DNA of 43,724 nucleotides from Candidatus Binatia bacterium (GTDB lineage: Bacteria; Desulfobacterota_B; Binatia; UBA9968; JAJDTQ01). The notes under the pieces were generated by a model that saw only the letters and a list, made by a program, of their open reading frames with translations, did no database searches and was not told the origin of the DNA. Below, piece after piece: positions 28,237-38,586 of this stretch. The stretch's first letter is position 1; the number at the start of each line of letters is the position of its first letter. Position numbers and translations under genes: made by a program. The DNA is taken from the NCBI GenBank assembly GCA_022827045.1, contig JAJDTQ010000141.1, positions 1-43,724 of the forward strand, written 5' to 3'.

Positions 28237-30135
28237 TCAGGTAAACTCCGGATGGATCTCTATCTTGGCGTTGGCCTTCAGGGTCTCGATCAACCGGCTC
28301 AACGCCCGTTGCCGTTTCTCGTCGCGGAGTTGCCGGGCCAGGTCCTCCTTCGCCTTGGACAGGTCGGCCGGGTCGGCCGCGACCGTCTTCCTCAGGACCA
28401 TGACGAAGACCGCGTCGTCCTGGAGGTAGGCGGTGTCCACCACGGGCTTCTCCTCGGACACCGTGAGCCGCCCCAGGGGCAGAGGGAGGAACCCGATCTC
28501 CGGTATCTCCGCCTGTGCCCGCGGGAACAATCCGGTGTCCTCCACGGTCAGCCCGTGAGCCGCCGCCACGGCCGCGAGACCCGGCGCCGCCTTGAGCTCC
28601 GCCAGAAGCGCGTCCCCCTTCTCTTGCGCGCGCTCCCGAGCTTTTCTGCGGACGAGGGTCTCTCGAATCCTCTCCTTCACGTCGTCCAGGGGCGGGATCG
28701 CCGGTTCGACCCTCTCGGCTACATCCATGAGGTACAGAGCTTCCGGAGTCGGGATGATGGGCCCTGCCTGACCCGGCTTCAGGGAAAGGGCCGCGCGGTA
28801 GAAATCTTCCACGTCGCCGATTTCGTCGAGGGTCTCCCCCGCGCTGAACAGTCGTGTCTCCGACAGCTCGATGCCGCGCTTCGAGGCGACATCCGCCAGC
28901 GGCGCGCCGTCCAGGACCCTTTCGCGGTCTTCCTCCGCCGCCCGCGCGGCCTTGGCGCTGCCGCGTTCGAGCGTGAGAGCGTCGACGATCTGCTCTCTCA
29001 CCTCGTCGAGCTCCATGACCTCGTCCTCCTGCCTCTCCACCGCCTTGAGAAGGTGCAGGCCGAACGCGCTCTCGAGGACGTCGGTCACCTCGCCCTCCTT
29101 GAGCGCGAACAGTGCCGTGTCGAGCGCCGGCAAGAGCTGCCCCCTGTTCACGAAGCCCATGTCGCCGCCCTGGGCCGCGCTGTCGTCCTTGGAGTGCCGC
29201 CTGGCCAGTTCGGCGAAGTCCGCGCCTCCGCGAGCCTCCCGCAGGACGTCCTCAAGTTGGCTGCGCGCCGCCTCCTTTTCGTCCGGCGCGCTGCTCTCCG
29301 GCGCGGGGATGAAGATCTGGCTGAACTTCACCGCCTCCCGCCTGCGGAACCGCCGGTCCCGGTAGACATCGTAGTAGGCCCGGACGTCGTCGTCGGAAAC
29401 CGCGATGCCGGCGGAAAAGTCTTTCACGCGGTAAGCCATGTACCTCGCCTTGACCTTGAGTGGTTCACGCAAGAGCGCGCCATTGCCGTCGTAGTAGGCC
29501 TTGATCTCGTCGTCGCTGACCTCGACCCCTTCGGCGAAGTCATCGGTCTTGAGTCGGACGAACTCCAGCGCGATCTCCTCGTTGTCCACCCGGTAGCGCT
29601 CTTCGATCTCGGCCGCCGTAACGGGGATGGAGTGTTGGATCAGGTCCTGAAGCTTCTGGATGGTCAGCCCCTCGCGCTGGCGGGCCTCGAACTCCCCGGG
29701 CGTCAACCCCTGCTGTCGGAGCGCCTGCTGGTAGACGTTCTTGTCGAAACGGCCTCCGGCCTGGAACGCGGGGTTGCGCGCGATGCCTTCCGCAAGCTCG
29801 TCATCGGTGACCTGCAGCCCCAGGTCGTGAGCCGCCTGCAACAACAGCCGTTGCTGGATCAACTCCTGCAGCAGTTGGCCCCTGAGATTCAACGCCTCGA
29901 TGTCGGCCGGAGAGAGCCGCCCCCCGGCCAGTTGCCGGTAGGTCTGAAGCATCCGGTAGTACTGCCTTTCGAGCTCGGTGTAGGTGATCTGCTCCCCGTT
30001 CACCTCGGCGATGGTGACCACCCGCTCCTGGCCTCCCTGAGGGCCGACGCCGACCATGACGAACGCCAGCACGCCGACGCCCAGCAAGAGCAGCACCAAC
30101 CACGACCGTTTCCTTTTTCGCAGCACGTCAAGCAT
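28237..30135 (-). CDS. ppiD: PpiD-like membrane-anchored peptidyl-prolyl isomerase / chaperone
   Basis: The 632-residue protein has a short cytoplasmic N-terminus, one membrane segment (SWLVLLLLGVGVLAFVMVGV, residues 11-30), then a SurA-N-like chaperone domain (about 40-260: VNGEQITYTELERQYYRML, LIQQRLLLQAAHDLGLQVTDDEL). A parvulin domain lies at about 270-365 (FSQIFIP, FAELARRHSKDDSAAQGGDMGFVNRGQL, VLESAFGLHLLKAV), followed by a long helical C-terminal part. Length and architecture match PpiD, an inner-membrane chaperone for exported proteins. A promoter lies at 30280-30308, giving a leader of about 140 nt that contains an extragenic repeat. Divergent from mreB. Confidence 0.88.
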   Translation of the reverse strand: MLDVLRKRKRSWLVLLLLGVGVLAFVMVGVGPQGGQERVVTIAEVNGEQITYTELERQYYRMLQTYRQLAGGRLSPADIEALNLRGQLLQELIQQRLLLQAAHDLGLQVTDDELAEGIARNPAFQAGGRFDKNVYQQALRQQGLTPGEFEARQREGLTIQKLQDLIQHSIPVTAAEIEERYRVDNEEIALEFVRLKTDDFAEGVEVSDDEIKAYYDGNGALLREPLKVKARYMAYRVKDFSAGIAVSDDDVRAYYDVYRDRRFRRREAVKFSQIFIPAPESSAPDEKEAARSQLEDVLREARGGADFAELARRHSKDDSAAQGGDMGFVNRGQLLPALDTALFALKEGEVTDVLESAFGLHLLKAVERQEDEVMELDEVREQIVDALTLERGSAKAARAAEEDRERVLDGAPLADVASKRGIELSETRLFSAGETLDEIGDVEDFYRAALSLKPGQAGPIIPTPEALYLMDVAERVEPAIPPLDDVKERIRETLVRRKARERAQEKGDALLAELKAAPGLAAVAAAHGLTVEDTGLFPRAQAEIPEIGFLPLPLGRLTVSEEKPVVDTAYLQDDAVFVMVLRKTVAADPADLSKAKEDLARQLRDEKRQRALSRLIETLKANAKIEIHPEFT

Positions 30136-30150
30136 TTTCGAAACGCTCCC

Positions 30151-30224
30151 AGGCCCTCACCCGGCCTTCGGCCACCCTCTCCCGGCGGGAGAGGGTTGTA
30201 TTTGACTATTCGGACAGACTCCTG
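30151..30224. repeat. 74-bp GGGAGAGGG hairpin repeat, copy 2 (inverted)
   Basis: This is the reverse complement of the repeat at 20141-20214 with only a handful of differences. Here it lies in the 5' leader of ppiD rather than between gene ends. Confidence 0.8.
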
Positions 30225-30279
30225 GAGCACAGCATGGCACGTCGTCCGGCCACGCCGCACGGTGGCGAACCGGGGCTCA

Positions 30280-30308
30280 TTATAGGTAGCCGCCGCGATT
30301 AAGTGAAG
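30280..30308 (-). promoter_or_regulatory. Promoter of ppiD
   Basis: On the minus strand TTCACT (30303-30308) and a perfect TATAAT (30280-30285) are 17 bp apart. It points at ppiD, about 145 bases downstream. Confidence 0.6.
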
Positions 30309-30342
30309 GGCAGCGCCGGCAACCGCGGCCCCCTTCCTTTTG

Positions 30343-30371
30343 TTGTAGCATGGGTTCAGTTCTGATATCTT
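30343..30371 (+). promoter_or_regulatory. Weak candidate promoter of the mre operon
   Basis: TTGTAG (30343-30348) and TATCTT (30366-30371) lie 17 bp apart, about 40 bases before the mreB ATG. Both hexamers match the consensus only partly. Confidence 0.35.
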
Positions 30372-30374
30372 TAG

Positions 30375-31448
<1,074 letters not shown>

Positions 31449-31464
31449 AAAGACAGAGTCTACC

Positions 31465-32448
31465 GTGCCCGCAGCCAGGACAGGGAGAACTGCGGACTCA
31501 CGCCGGTCGTCGCAGCGATTCTCCAAAGCCCGTCGGCAGGACACCCGCTCGAGCAAAGCCGGGTTTCTCGCTGTCGCCCTGCTGCGCCGGTACCGGATTC
31601 CCATCCACTGTGTGCTCGCTCTGGCCCTGGCGTTCTACGTCGTCACCGTTTCCTCCACCTCTTCCAATGGAGGGGAACCAGTCACCCGGCTGCTTTCGCA
31701 GTCCATGAAGCCGCTCAAGAAGTCGCTCCACGCGGTAGGCGCGGCGATCCACAACCTGCAGGTGAACTACGTGGCCTTCAAGGACCTGTGGAACGAGAAC
31801 CAGGCCCTCAAGGAGCAGATCGCCGCTCTCGAGGCCGAGCGCAACCGGCTCTTCGAAGCCAAGCTCGCCAACGACCGCCTCACCGAGCTGCTGGAGATCA
31901 GAACCCGGATCCTGCGACAATCCGTCGCCGCCACGGTCATCACCCACAGTCCCAGCAGTTGGTTTCGCACCATCACGGTGGACAAGGGCAAGGGCGCCGG
32001 CATTCATCAGGGCATGGCGGTCATCACGCCGCGGGGCGTGGTGGGCAAAGTGGTGTCCGTGGAAGAGGACACCGCCAAGGTCATGCTGCTGACGGACCAC
32101 AAGAGCGGGCTCGATATCATCACCCAGCGGACCCGGGTGCGGGGCATCGTTTCCGGTTCGGTGGACGGAGAGCCCATCGTGAAGTACATGGGCCGCAACG
32201 AGGATGTCCGTCCCGGCGACCGGCTCATTACCTCCGGGCTGGACGGGACGTTCCCCAAGGGACTCCTGGTCGGAACCATCGTTGACATCGCCGAAGACGG
32301 TCCCGGGCTTTTCCGGCGGGTACGGGTGTCGCTCGCCGTGGACCCGCTGGTAATGGAAGAAGTACTCTTCATCTCCGCCGAACCCAAACCGGCAGTTTCG
32401 TCGGCCGCGACGCGGGACAGGGAACCAGCGCAGTCGGCTACCCCATGA
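31465..32448 (+). CDS. mreC: Rod shape-determining protein MreC
   Basis: MreC links the MreB filament to periplasmic wall enzymes. The 327-residue product has a basic cytoplasmic N-terminus, one membrane segment (IHCVLALALAFYVVTV, around residue 50), a coiled coil (LWNENQALKEQIAALEAERNRLFEAKLANDRL), and the beta-rich domain (GAGIHQGMAVITPRGVVGKVV, GDRLITSGLDGTFPKGLLVG). The start is a GTG at 31465, 17 bp after mreB. Its ATGA overlap with mreD implies coupling. Confidence 0.94.
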   Translation: MPAARTGRTADSRRSSQRFSKARRQDTRSSKAGFLAVALLRRYRIPIHCVLALALAFYVVTVSSTSSNGGEPVTRLLSQSMKPLKKSLHAVGAAIHNLQVNYVAFKDLWNENQALKEQIAALEAERNRLFEAKLANDRLTELLEIRTRILRQSVAATVITHSPSSWFRTITVDKGKGAGIHQGMAVITPRGVVGKVVSVEEDTAKVMLLTDHKSGLDIITQRTRVRGIVSGSVDGEPIVKYMGRNEDVRPGDRLITSGLDGTFPKGLLVGTIVDIAEDGPGLFRRVRVSLAVDPLVMEEVLFISAEPKPAVSSAATRDREPAQSATP

Positions 32449-32969
32449 ACGTATCGCTGGCCTTCTTCGGCATCGGCCTCGTCTTCGTAGTCCTGCAGTC
32501 CACGGTCCTGCACCTGGTGAGCTGGACGCCCATCATTCCCGACCTGACCCTGATCCTGTGCGTCTACTGGGCGCTTAACCGCCCGCGGGTCGAGGCGGTC
32601 TGGGCGACGTTTCTGCTGGGATACGCCATCGACATCCTGTCGAGTCCCCAGCCGGGCGTAAACGCCCTCGCCTTCACCGCGGTTTTCCTGGTCGTATACG
32701 TGGTCTTCCGTTACGTCTGGGCCGCCGGCGCACTGATCAGCGCTGTGACCGTATTCATGGCCGTGTGGCTGAAAGTCGGCACGCTGATCGTCATCTCCCC
32801 ACTGTTCGAGTTGACCGCGAGAGGCTGGGTGGTTGTCGCCGACGCCATACTCCGGGAAGCGATCTTCTCCGCCTGCATCGCACCCGTGCTGTTCCTGATG
32901 CTTCGCTCCATCCAGAACCGCATGGAGACGGTGAGAAAACCTTCCTCCCTCGTCGATGCTGCCTCTTAG
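32445..32969 (+). CDS. mreD: Rod shape-determining protein MreD
   Basis: The 174-residue, largely hydrophobic protein has five to six predicted membrane segments (GIGLVFVVLQSTVLHLV, IPDLTLILCVYWALNRP, GYAIDILSSPQPGVNALAFTAVFLVVYVVF-type region). The GYAIDILSSPQPG block corresponds to the conserved G-x2-x-D motif of MreD. It overlaps mreC by 4 bp and mrdA by 14 bp. Confidence 0.9.
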   Translation: MNVSLAFFGIGLVFVVLQSTVLHLVSWTPIIPDLTLILCVYWALNRPRVEAVWATFLLGYAIDILSSPQPGVNALAFTAVFLVVYVVFRYVWAAGALISAVTVFMAVWLKVGTLIVISPLFELTARGWVVVADAILREAIFSACIAPVLFLMLRSIQNRMETVRKPSSLVDAAS

Positions 32970-34848
32970 GCCCACCTCCCGGACTCAGACGGAGTTCCGC
33001 GGACGAATACGCATCTTCAGCCTGTTGATCCTGCTGGTTTTCGCCTTCCTCACCTACCGCTTGTGGACCCTCCAGATCCTGCAGGGGAAGCGCTACACCG
33101 TCATGTCCGAACACAACCGTATCCGGCTGGAACGGATTCCCGCGGTTCGCGGCATGGTGTTCGACCGAAAGAACCGGCTCCTGATCAACAGCCGGCCCTC
33201 CTTTGACGTGCGCTACACGCCCGGTGACTCACAGACCCGTGAGACCACCCTGCGGCGCCTCGCCAACATGGTCGACGGCGACAGCGAGCGCTTCATGGAG
33301 GCCGTTCAGCACACCAAGGGCTCAAAAGGGGTCACGCTCGTCCGCGACGTGGATTGGCCGTCGGTGGTGGCGGTGGAGACGCATCGGCCGGACCTTCCCG
33401 GAGTGTACGTCAGCGTCAAGGCCCGGCGCAGCTATCTGACGGACGCGATGACCGCCCACGTGCTCGGCTACCTGGGCGAGATCAACACCAAGCAGTTGCA
33501 GGACCTCCGCCGAAGGGGCTACCGGCGCGGGGACGCGATCGGGCAGGCCGGCCTCGAAAAGAGGTGGGAGCGGCATCTGGCCGGACGCAGCGGTGGAGAA
33601 AAGGTGGAGGTGGACGCCACCGGCCGCAAGGTGCGCGTCATCGATCGTCTCAGGGCGACGCCCGGGCACAACGTCGTGCTGACCCTGGACCTGGACGTCC
33701 AGCGAGTGGCGTACGACGCGTTGAACGGGCGGGAAGGCGCCATCGTGGCCCTCGACGTGAATTCCGGCGCCGTGCTTGCGCTGGTGAGCACTCCCTCCTT
33801 CGACCCCAACTCGTTCGCGCGCGGAATGACCCCGGACGAGTGGCGTCAGCTGATGGCGGACAACGAGACCCCGTTGCACAACCGGGCGTTGCAGGGACAC
33901 TTCCCGCCCGGCTCGACGTTCAAGGTCGTCACCGCGTTGGCGGCGCTGCAGGAAGGCGTCATCTCGCCGACCCAGCGGCTGTTCTGCGGCGGCACCTACA
34001 AGGTAGGGAACCGCACGCTGCGGGACTGGAAGAAGCATGGCCACGGCCACATCGCCATGCATCAGGCCCTGGTCCAGTCATGCGACGTCTACTTCTACCA
34101 GTTGGCGCAACGGCTCGGCGTCGACAAGATAGCCAGATACGCCCGCCGTTTCGGACTGGGCGCTCCCACGGGCATCGATCTCGACGGCGAGAGCCCCGGA
34201 CTGGTTCCCGACCGGGCATGGAAGCGGCGCCGTTTCGGCGCCCCGTGGTATCCCGGCGAGACCCCCCTGGTAGCCATCGGCCAGGGATTCCTCGGCGTGA
34301 CGCCGCTGCAAATGGCCAGCATGATGGCCACCGTGGCCAACGGAGGGACCGTCTATCGTCCATGGTTCGTCAAGCGCGTGCTCTCGGCCGAAGGCGAGGT
34401 CATGGAAGAGTACGGCCCGGCCCGGACCGGCACGGTCGACCTCCGGAAAGAGCACATGGCCTTCGTGCGAAAGGCGCTCCTGGACGTCGTTCACGGGCGG
34501 CGCGGCACGGGCAAGCGGGCGCGTTCGAAGATCGTCGACATCGCGGGCAAGACCGGTACCGCCCAGGTGGCGGAGATGCGCGGCGAGGCGGTCAAAAGCG
34601 AGGACCTGCCGTACGTAGTCAGGGATCACGCCTGGTTCGTGGCGTATGCGCCCGCCGAGGCGCCGGAAATCGCCGTCGCCACCCTCGTGGAGCACGGCGG
34701 CCACGGCGGCGCCACCGCCGCACCCATCACCAAGCGCGTAATCGAAGCCTACTTCCGTAGCGAGGGCTACGACATGGACGTGGAGGACCATGAGGTGCCG
34801 ATGGTCTCCGCCGGCCCGGGACCCTATCGGGTAAGCCATGCAAATTGA
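32956..34848 (+). CDS. mrdA: Penicillin-binding protein 2 (peptidoglycan transpeptidase)
   Basis: PBP2 is the elongasome transpeptidase that pairs with RodA. The 630-residue protein has a short N-terminus, one membrane segment (FSLLILLVFAFLTYRLWTLQI), a pedestal domain (RIPAVRGMVFDRKNRLLINSRPSFDV; GYLGEI) and the transpeptidase domain with S320-T-F-K in FPPGSTFKVVTALAAL, SCD (VQSCDVYFYQLA) and KTG (IAGKTGTAQVAE). Length is normal for PBP2. The gene overlaps mreD and rodA. Confidence 0.96.
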   Translation: MLPLRPTSRTQTEFRGRIRIFSLLILLVFAFLTYRLWTLQILQGKRYTVMSEHNRIRLERIPAVRGMVFDRKNRLLINSRPSFDVRYTPGDSQTRETTLRRLANMVDGDSERFMEAVQHTKGSKGVTLVRDVDWPSVVAVETHRPDLPGVYVSVKARRSYLTDAMTAHVLGYLGEINTKQLQDLRRRGYRRGDAIGQAGLEKRWERHLAGRSGGEKVEVDATGRKVRVIDRLRATPGHNVVLTLDLDVQRVAYDALNGREGAIVALDVNSGAVLALVSTPSFDPNSFARGMTPDEWRQLMADNETPLHNRALQGHFPPGSTFKVVTALAALQEGVISPTQRLFCGGTYKVGNRTLRDWKKHGHGHIAMHQALVQSCDVYFYQLAQRLGVDKIARYARRFGLGAPTGIDLDGESPGLVPDRAWKRRRFGAPWYPGETPLVAIGQGFLGVTPLQMASMMATVANGGTVYRPWFVKRVLSAEGEVMEEYGPARTGTVDLRKEHMAFVRKALLDVVHGRRGTGKRARSKIVDIAGKTGTAQVAEMRGEAVKSEDLPYVVRDHAWFVAYAPAEAPEIAVATLVEHGGHGGATAAPITKRVIEAYFRSEGYDMDVEDHEVPMVSAGPGPYRVSHAN

Positions 34849-35938
34849 TCGCCGTCTCGTAACCGGCTTCGACTGGCCCTTGTTCGTCCTGACCGTGGGG
34901 CTGGCCCTGCTGGGCATCATGACCATCTACAGCGCCACCTGCGGCGCCGACGAGGAATGCCCGCGCTATCTGGCCACCAAGCAGTCCTACTGGCTGGCCA
35001 TCGGCCTCGTGCTGATGGTCGCGACGTTCGCCGTGGACTACCAGCACCTGAATCGCTGGGCGTACCCCATCTACGCGGCGGTGGTGATCCTCCTGGTGCT
35101 GGTGCTGGTCATCGGCATCACCAGCGGAGGCTCGCAACGGTGGCTGGACCTGCGATTCTTCTCGTTGCAGCCCTCGGAGTTCGCCAAGCTGGCACTGGTG
35201 CTCGTGCTCGCCAAGACGCTTTGCTACTACGAACCCGGCTATTCCCTCACGGCCCTGGGCGTGCCCCTGATGCTGTGCGCACCGGTGCTCGCGCTGGTGC
35301 TGCTGCAGCCGGATCTCGGCACCGCCGTGCTGATTTTCCTCATCGCCATGGGCGTCGTGGTCATGTCCGGACTACGCATGAGGTCGCTGCTCTATTTCAG
35401 CCTCGTGGCCGTTGCCACGCTGCCGGTGGGGTGGAAGTTTTTGAAGCCCTATCAGAAGACCCGCATCTGGACCTTCATGAATCCCGAGTCCGACCCTCTC
35501 GGGGCCGGTTATCACGTGGTCCAGTCCAAGATCGCCATCGGCTCGGGCCGTCTTTGGGGCAAGGGGTATCTTCAGGGCAGCCAAAACCGGCTGGAGTTTC
35601 TTCCGGAGCAGCACACGGACTTCATCTTCTCCGTGTTCGCCGAGGAATGGGGGTTCTCGGGGTGTGTGCTGTTGCTGGCGGGTTATGGATTGTTGATCCT
35701 GCTCGCGCTTCGGGCGGTTCGGCGCGCTCAGGACCGCTTCGGGGTGCTGTTGGCCGCGGGAATGACCGCCATCCTGTTCTGGCAGTTCGCCATCAACATC
35801 GGCATGGTCACCGGCCTGTTGCCGGTGGTGGGCATACCGTTGCCGCTCATCAGCTATGGCGGGTCGTCGCTGGTCACGACCCTGGTGGCCGTGGGGCTGC
35901 TGATCAGCATCAGCATGAGGCGCAACACGCGCTCGTAG
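34838..35938 (+). CDS. rodA: RodA peptidoglycan glycosyltransferase (SEDS family)
   Basis: The 366-residue polytopic protein polymerises lipid II together with PBP2. It contains SEDS hallmarks: SLQPSEFAKLALVLVLAK, LLQPDLGTAVLI, FLPEQHTDFIFSVFAEEWGFSG and VVGIPLPLISYGGSSLVTTL. About ten membrane segments are visible. It overlaps mrdA by 11 bp and ends the operon. The next 115 bp hold repeats and a hairpin before trxA, which converges. Confidence 0.96.
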   Translation: MQIDRRLVTGFDWPLFVLTVGLALLGIMTIYSATCGADEECPRYLATKQSYWLAIGLVLMVATFAVDYQHLNRWAYPIYAAVVILLVLVLVIGITSGGSQRWLDLRFFSLQPSEFAKLALVLVLAKTLCYYEPGYSLTALGVPLMLCAPVLALVLLQPDLGTAVLIFLIAMGVVVMSGLRMRSLLYFSLVAVATLPVGWKFLKPYQKTRIWTFMNPESDPLGAGYHVVQSKIAIGSGRLWGKGYLQGSQNRLEFLPEQHTDFIFSVFAEEWGFSGCVLLLAGYGLLILLALRAVRRAQDRFGVLLAAGMTAILFWQFAINIGMVTGLLPVVGIPLPLISYGGSSLVTTLVAVGLLISISMRRNTRS

Positions 35939-35947
35939 GGCCTCACG

Positions 35948-36013
35948 GGCCCTCACCCCGAGGGAGAGGGTGTCAACGGGCCCTCACCCTGGCCCTCTCC
36001 CAGAGGGAGAGGG
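35948..36013. repeat. Tandem CCCTCACCC-GGGAGAGGG extragenic repeats
   Basis: Two adjacent units of the CCCTCACCC...GAGGGAGAGGG type lie between rodA and trxA. The second unit has the CCCTCTCCC-AGA-GGGAGAGGG hairpin. Confidence 0.7.
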
Positions 36014-36023
36014 GGGGCGTTTG

Positions 36024-36040
36024 CTCGCCCTTCGGGCGAG
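36024..36040. terminator. Hairpin between converging rodA and trxA
   Basis: CTCGCCC-TTC-GGGCGAG is a perfect 7-bp stem 85 bases after rodA and 13 bases beyond the trxA stop. It could slow transcription from both sides, but no T-run follows on either strand. Confidence 0.4.
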
Positions 36041-36053
36041 AAGAATGGCTGGG

Positions 36054-36377
36054 CTAGCCCAGGGCCTTGTCGATCTCGCTCACCAACCTCGCTTTGGGTG
36101 CCGCGCCCACGATCTGGCCCGAGAGGCTTCCTTCCTTGAAGATCATCAGGTTCGGAATTCCCCGCACGCCGAAGCGGCTGGGGGTTTCCAGATTCTCGTC
36201 GACGTTGATCTTCACCACCTTGAGCCTGCCGTCGTATTCCCGCGCCAGCTCTTCCAGAACCGGGGCGATGGATTTACACGGCCCGCACCACGGCGCCCAG
36301 AAATCCACCAGCACCGGCGTGGTCGCGGCAATGACTTCCGCTTCGAACTCGTTGTCCGCTACGTGGGATATTTCCAT
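36054..36377 (-). CDS. trxA: Thioredoxin
   Basis: The 107-residue protein starts MEISHVADNEFEAEVI and has the active site W30-C31-G-P-C34-K in VDFWAPWCGPCKSIAPVLEELA. YDGRLKVVKINVDENLETPSRFGVRGIPNLMIF carries the cis-proline loop (GIPN). Size and motifs are those of a cytosolic thioredoxin. It follows pepA by 30 bp on the same strand; that short gap contains a fragment of the palindromic element. Confidence 0.96.
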   Translation of the reverse strand: MEISHVADNEFEAEVIAATTPVLVDFWAPWCGPCKSIAPVLEELAREYDGRLKVVKINVDENLETPSRFGVRGIPNLMIFKEGSLSGQIVGAAPKARLVSEIDKALG

Positions 36378-36407
36378 CGAGACCTGTCTCCCTTTCCGAT
36401 GATTCCA

Positions 36408-36418
36408 CTAGTGTCCTG
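36408..36418. mobile_element. 11-bp terminal fragment of the palindromic element
   Basis: CTAGTGTCCTG at the pepA stop codon equals the outer end of copies A and B. Because the match is short, chance is possible; the recurrence of elements at stop codons in this window makes a scar more likely. Confidence 0.4.
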
Positions 36419-37886
36419 AGAGAAGATTCAACAACGTCCGCACCCCGAACCCCGTCCCCCCTTTCGGGCACACGATGTGGCCCTTGGCCGTAAACGCGGG
36501 ACCCGCGATGTCCAGATGGGCCCACGGAGTCTCACCGACGAATTCCTGCAGGAACAGCGCCGCCGTGATGGCGCCGGCCGAACCCCCGCCCACATTCTTG
36601 ATGTCCGCCACCTGGCTCTTGATGTCCTCGCGATACTCGGGCGTCAGAGGCAACTGCCAGAGGCTCTCGCCGGCGTCGCGGCTGCATTGGATGAGCTTGC
36701 CGGCCAGCTCGTCGTCGTTGCTGAAGAGTCCGGCCACCTCGTTGCCCAGGGCCACGATGCAGGCCCCCGTGAGGGTGGCGAGATTGATCATACAGTCGGG
36801 CTTCTCCCGGGCCGCCAGGAGCAGTGCGTCGGCGAGGATGAGCCGTCCCTCGGCGTCGGTATTCATGACCTCCACGGTCTTGCCGTTGAGGTAACGGATC
36901 ACGTCTCCCGGTTTCTGCGCGCCGCCGTCGGGCAGGTTGTCGGTGGTCGGCACCAGGCCGAGCACCTCGACGTCGGGCGCCAGCTCGGGGAGCACGCTCA
37001 TGACGCCGATGACCGCGGCCGCCCCAGCCATGTCGATCTTCATGGTCTCCATGGAACGCGCCGGCTTGAGGGAAAGCCCGCCGGAATCGAAGGTGATCCC
37101 CTTGCCGACGAGGGCGACCTTCCTTTGCGGCCGGCCCTTGGGCTTGTAGCGCATGTGGATGAAGCGCGGTTCCTCGCGGCTACCCTGATTGACCGCCAGA
37201 AGGCCCGCCAGCTTCATCCGCTCGATCTTCTTCTTGTCCCAGACCTCGACCTTCAGCCCCTCGCCGCGACAATGAGCCGTGGCCTGCTCCGACAGATAGC
37301 TGGCGGTGGCCGTGGAGGGCGGCTCGTTCACCAGGTCCCGGGCCAGACACACCGCCGACGCCGAAAGCCTGGCATTCCTGAGCGCGCGCGTGAACGCGGC
37401 GTTCCGTCCCGACGCGGTCCGCCCGAGGATGAGGGTGCGCAACCGTCCCTTTTGCTTGTCATTGGAGCGATACCTGGTGAAGCGGTAGGCGTTCAGCAGA
37501 GCGCCCTCGGCCACCGCCCCGACCACCGATTCCGTCTGCTGATCCGGCGGCAGCATGAATATCGCCTCGTCGGCCCACACCCGCCCGCCCTCCTTGGCGG
37601 TGACGGCGCCCGCCATGCGCCAGGCGTGGAGCCCTTCCTCCTCGTGCTTGCCCAGTCCCACCAGCAACACATGCTCCGCGGGTATGGCGCCGTGTGTCGC
37701 CGCCAGCAGCGAGCTCCCCCGCCGGGCGACGAAACCGCTCCGTTTCACCAACGCAGCCAGCCTGCCCTTCAGCTGACGGTCGAGCCGCCGCGCCAGACCG
37801 TCGCCGAGTCCCTTGTCCGTGACCGGCACCGCCAGCAGCGCGGTGCGGACCCGTGAGGGGGCGATCTCTCTCAACTTGACGTCCAT
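36408..37886 (-). CDS. pepA: Leucyl aminopeptidase (M17)
   Basis: The 492-residue two-metal aminopeptidase has an N-terminal macro-like domain and the C-terminal catalytic domain with VALVGKGITFDSGGLSLKP, METMKIDMAGAAAVIGVM and the signature NTDAEGRLILADALL, which holds metal-binding Asp and Glu. GGGSAGAITAALFLQEFV and PWAHLDIAGPAF are typical. The last codons (S-G-H-stop) read TCAGGACACTAG, identical to an end of the palindromic element, so the native C-terminus may have been altered slightly. ATG 37886 lies nine bases after the folE stop. Confidence 0.95.
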   Translation of the reverse strand: MDVKLREIAPSRVRTALLAVPVTDKGLGDGLARRLDRQLKGRLAALVKRSGFVARRGSSLLAATHGAIPAEHVLLVGLGKHEEEGLHAWRMAGAVTAKEGGRVWADEAIFMLPPDQQTESVVGAVAEGALLNAYRFTRYRSNDKQKGRLRTLILGRTASGRNAAFTRALRNARLSASAVCLARDLVNEPPSTATASYLSEQATAHCRGEGLKVEVWDKKKIERMKLAGLLAVNQGSREEPRFIHMRYKPKGRPQRKVALVGKGITFDSGGLSLKPARSMETMKIDMAGAAAVIGVMSVLPELAPDVEVLGLVPTTDNLPDGGAQKPGDVIRYLNGKTVEVMNTDAEGRLILADALLLAAREKPDCMINLATLTGACIVALGNEVAGLFSNDDELAGKLIQCSRDAGESLWQLPLTPEYREDIKSQVADIKNVGGGSAGAITAALFLQEFVGETPWAHLDIAGPAFTAKGHIVCPKGGTGFGVRTLLNLLSGH

Positions 37887-37895
37887 GGGAACCGG

Positions 37896-38495
37896 TCAGG
37901 AGCCGCGACCGCGGATGAGGTTCATGAACTCGGCGCGAGTCTTTTCCTGTGTGCGGAACGCTCCCAGCAGAGCGCTGGTGACGACGGTGGAGTTCTGTTT
38001 CTGAACGCCGCGCATGCGCATGCACATGTGCTCGGCCTCCATGACCACCGCCGCTCCCAAGGGGTTGATACGGTCCATGATGGTGCTGGCGATCTGGTTC
38101 GTCAGGCGCTCCTGGACCTGCAGGCGGCGGGCGTAGGCGTCCACCAGCCGTGCCAGCTTGGAAACGCCGATGATCTTCCTGCGCGGGATATAGGCGACGT
38201 GGGCCTTGCCGTGAAAGGGCAGCATGTGATGTTCACAGAGAGAGTAGAAATCGATGTCCCTCTCGACGATCATCTCCTGGTAGTCCTCGGTGAACAGGGC
38301 CCCGTTGATGATGGCGTCGGGATCCTCGCTGTATCCTCCGGTCAGGAACCGCCAAGCCTCGGCCACCCGCGCCGGCGTCCTCTCGAGCCCTTCCCTGCCG
38401 GGATCCTCCCCAAGCGCCGCCAGGATGGCTCTCACGTGGGTTTCGAGGGGATCCGTCGATCTCTCGGTGTTTTCGGCGCGCAATTGAACGGACAT
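37896..38495 (-). CDS. folE: GTP cyclohydrolase I
   Basis: FolE converts GTP to dihydroneopterin triphosphate, the first step to folate. The 199-residue protein has [25 protein letters not shown] with the zinc-binding Cys and His, [24 protein letters not shown], and [27 protein letters not shown] with the second zinc Cys. ATG 38495 was chosen; the upstream frame is not similar to FolE. It leads folE-pepA-trxA on the minus strand. Confidence 0.96.
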   Translation of the reverse strand: MSVQLRAENTERSTDPLETHVRAILAALGEDPGREGLERTPARVAEAWRFLTGGYSEDPDAIINGALFTEDYQEMIVERDIDFYSLCEHHMLPFHGKAHVAYIPRRKIIGVSKLARLVDAYARRLQVQERLTNQIASTIMDRINPLGAAVVMEAEHMCMRMRGVQKQNSTVVTSALLGAFRTQEKTRAEFMNLIRGRGS

Positions 38496-38586
38496 CGGAG
38501 GCAACGTAACATCTGCCCCAAACCGGGTCAAATCGGCCTCCGAAGCCTCCCCGGCGAGCGCGGCCGGCCCCCGAAACGCCCGCCGG

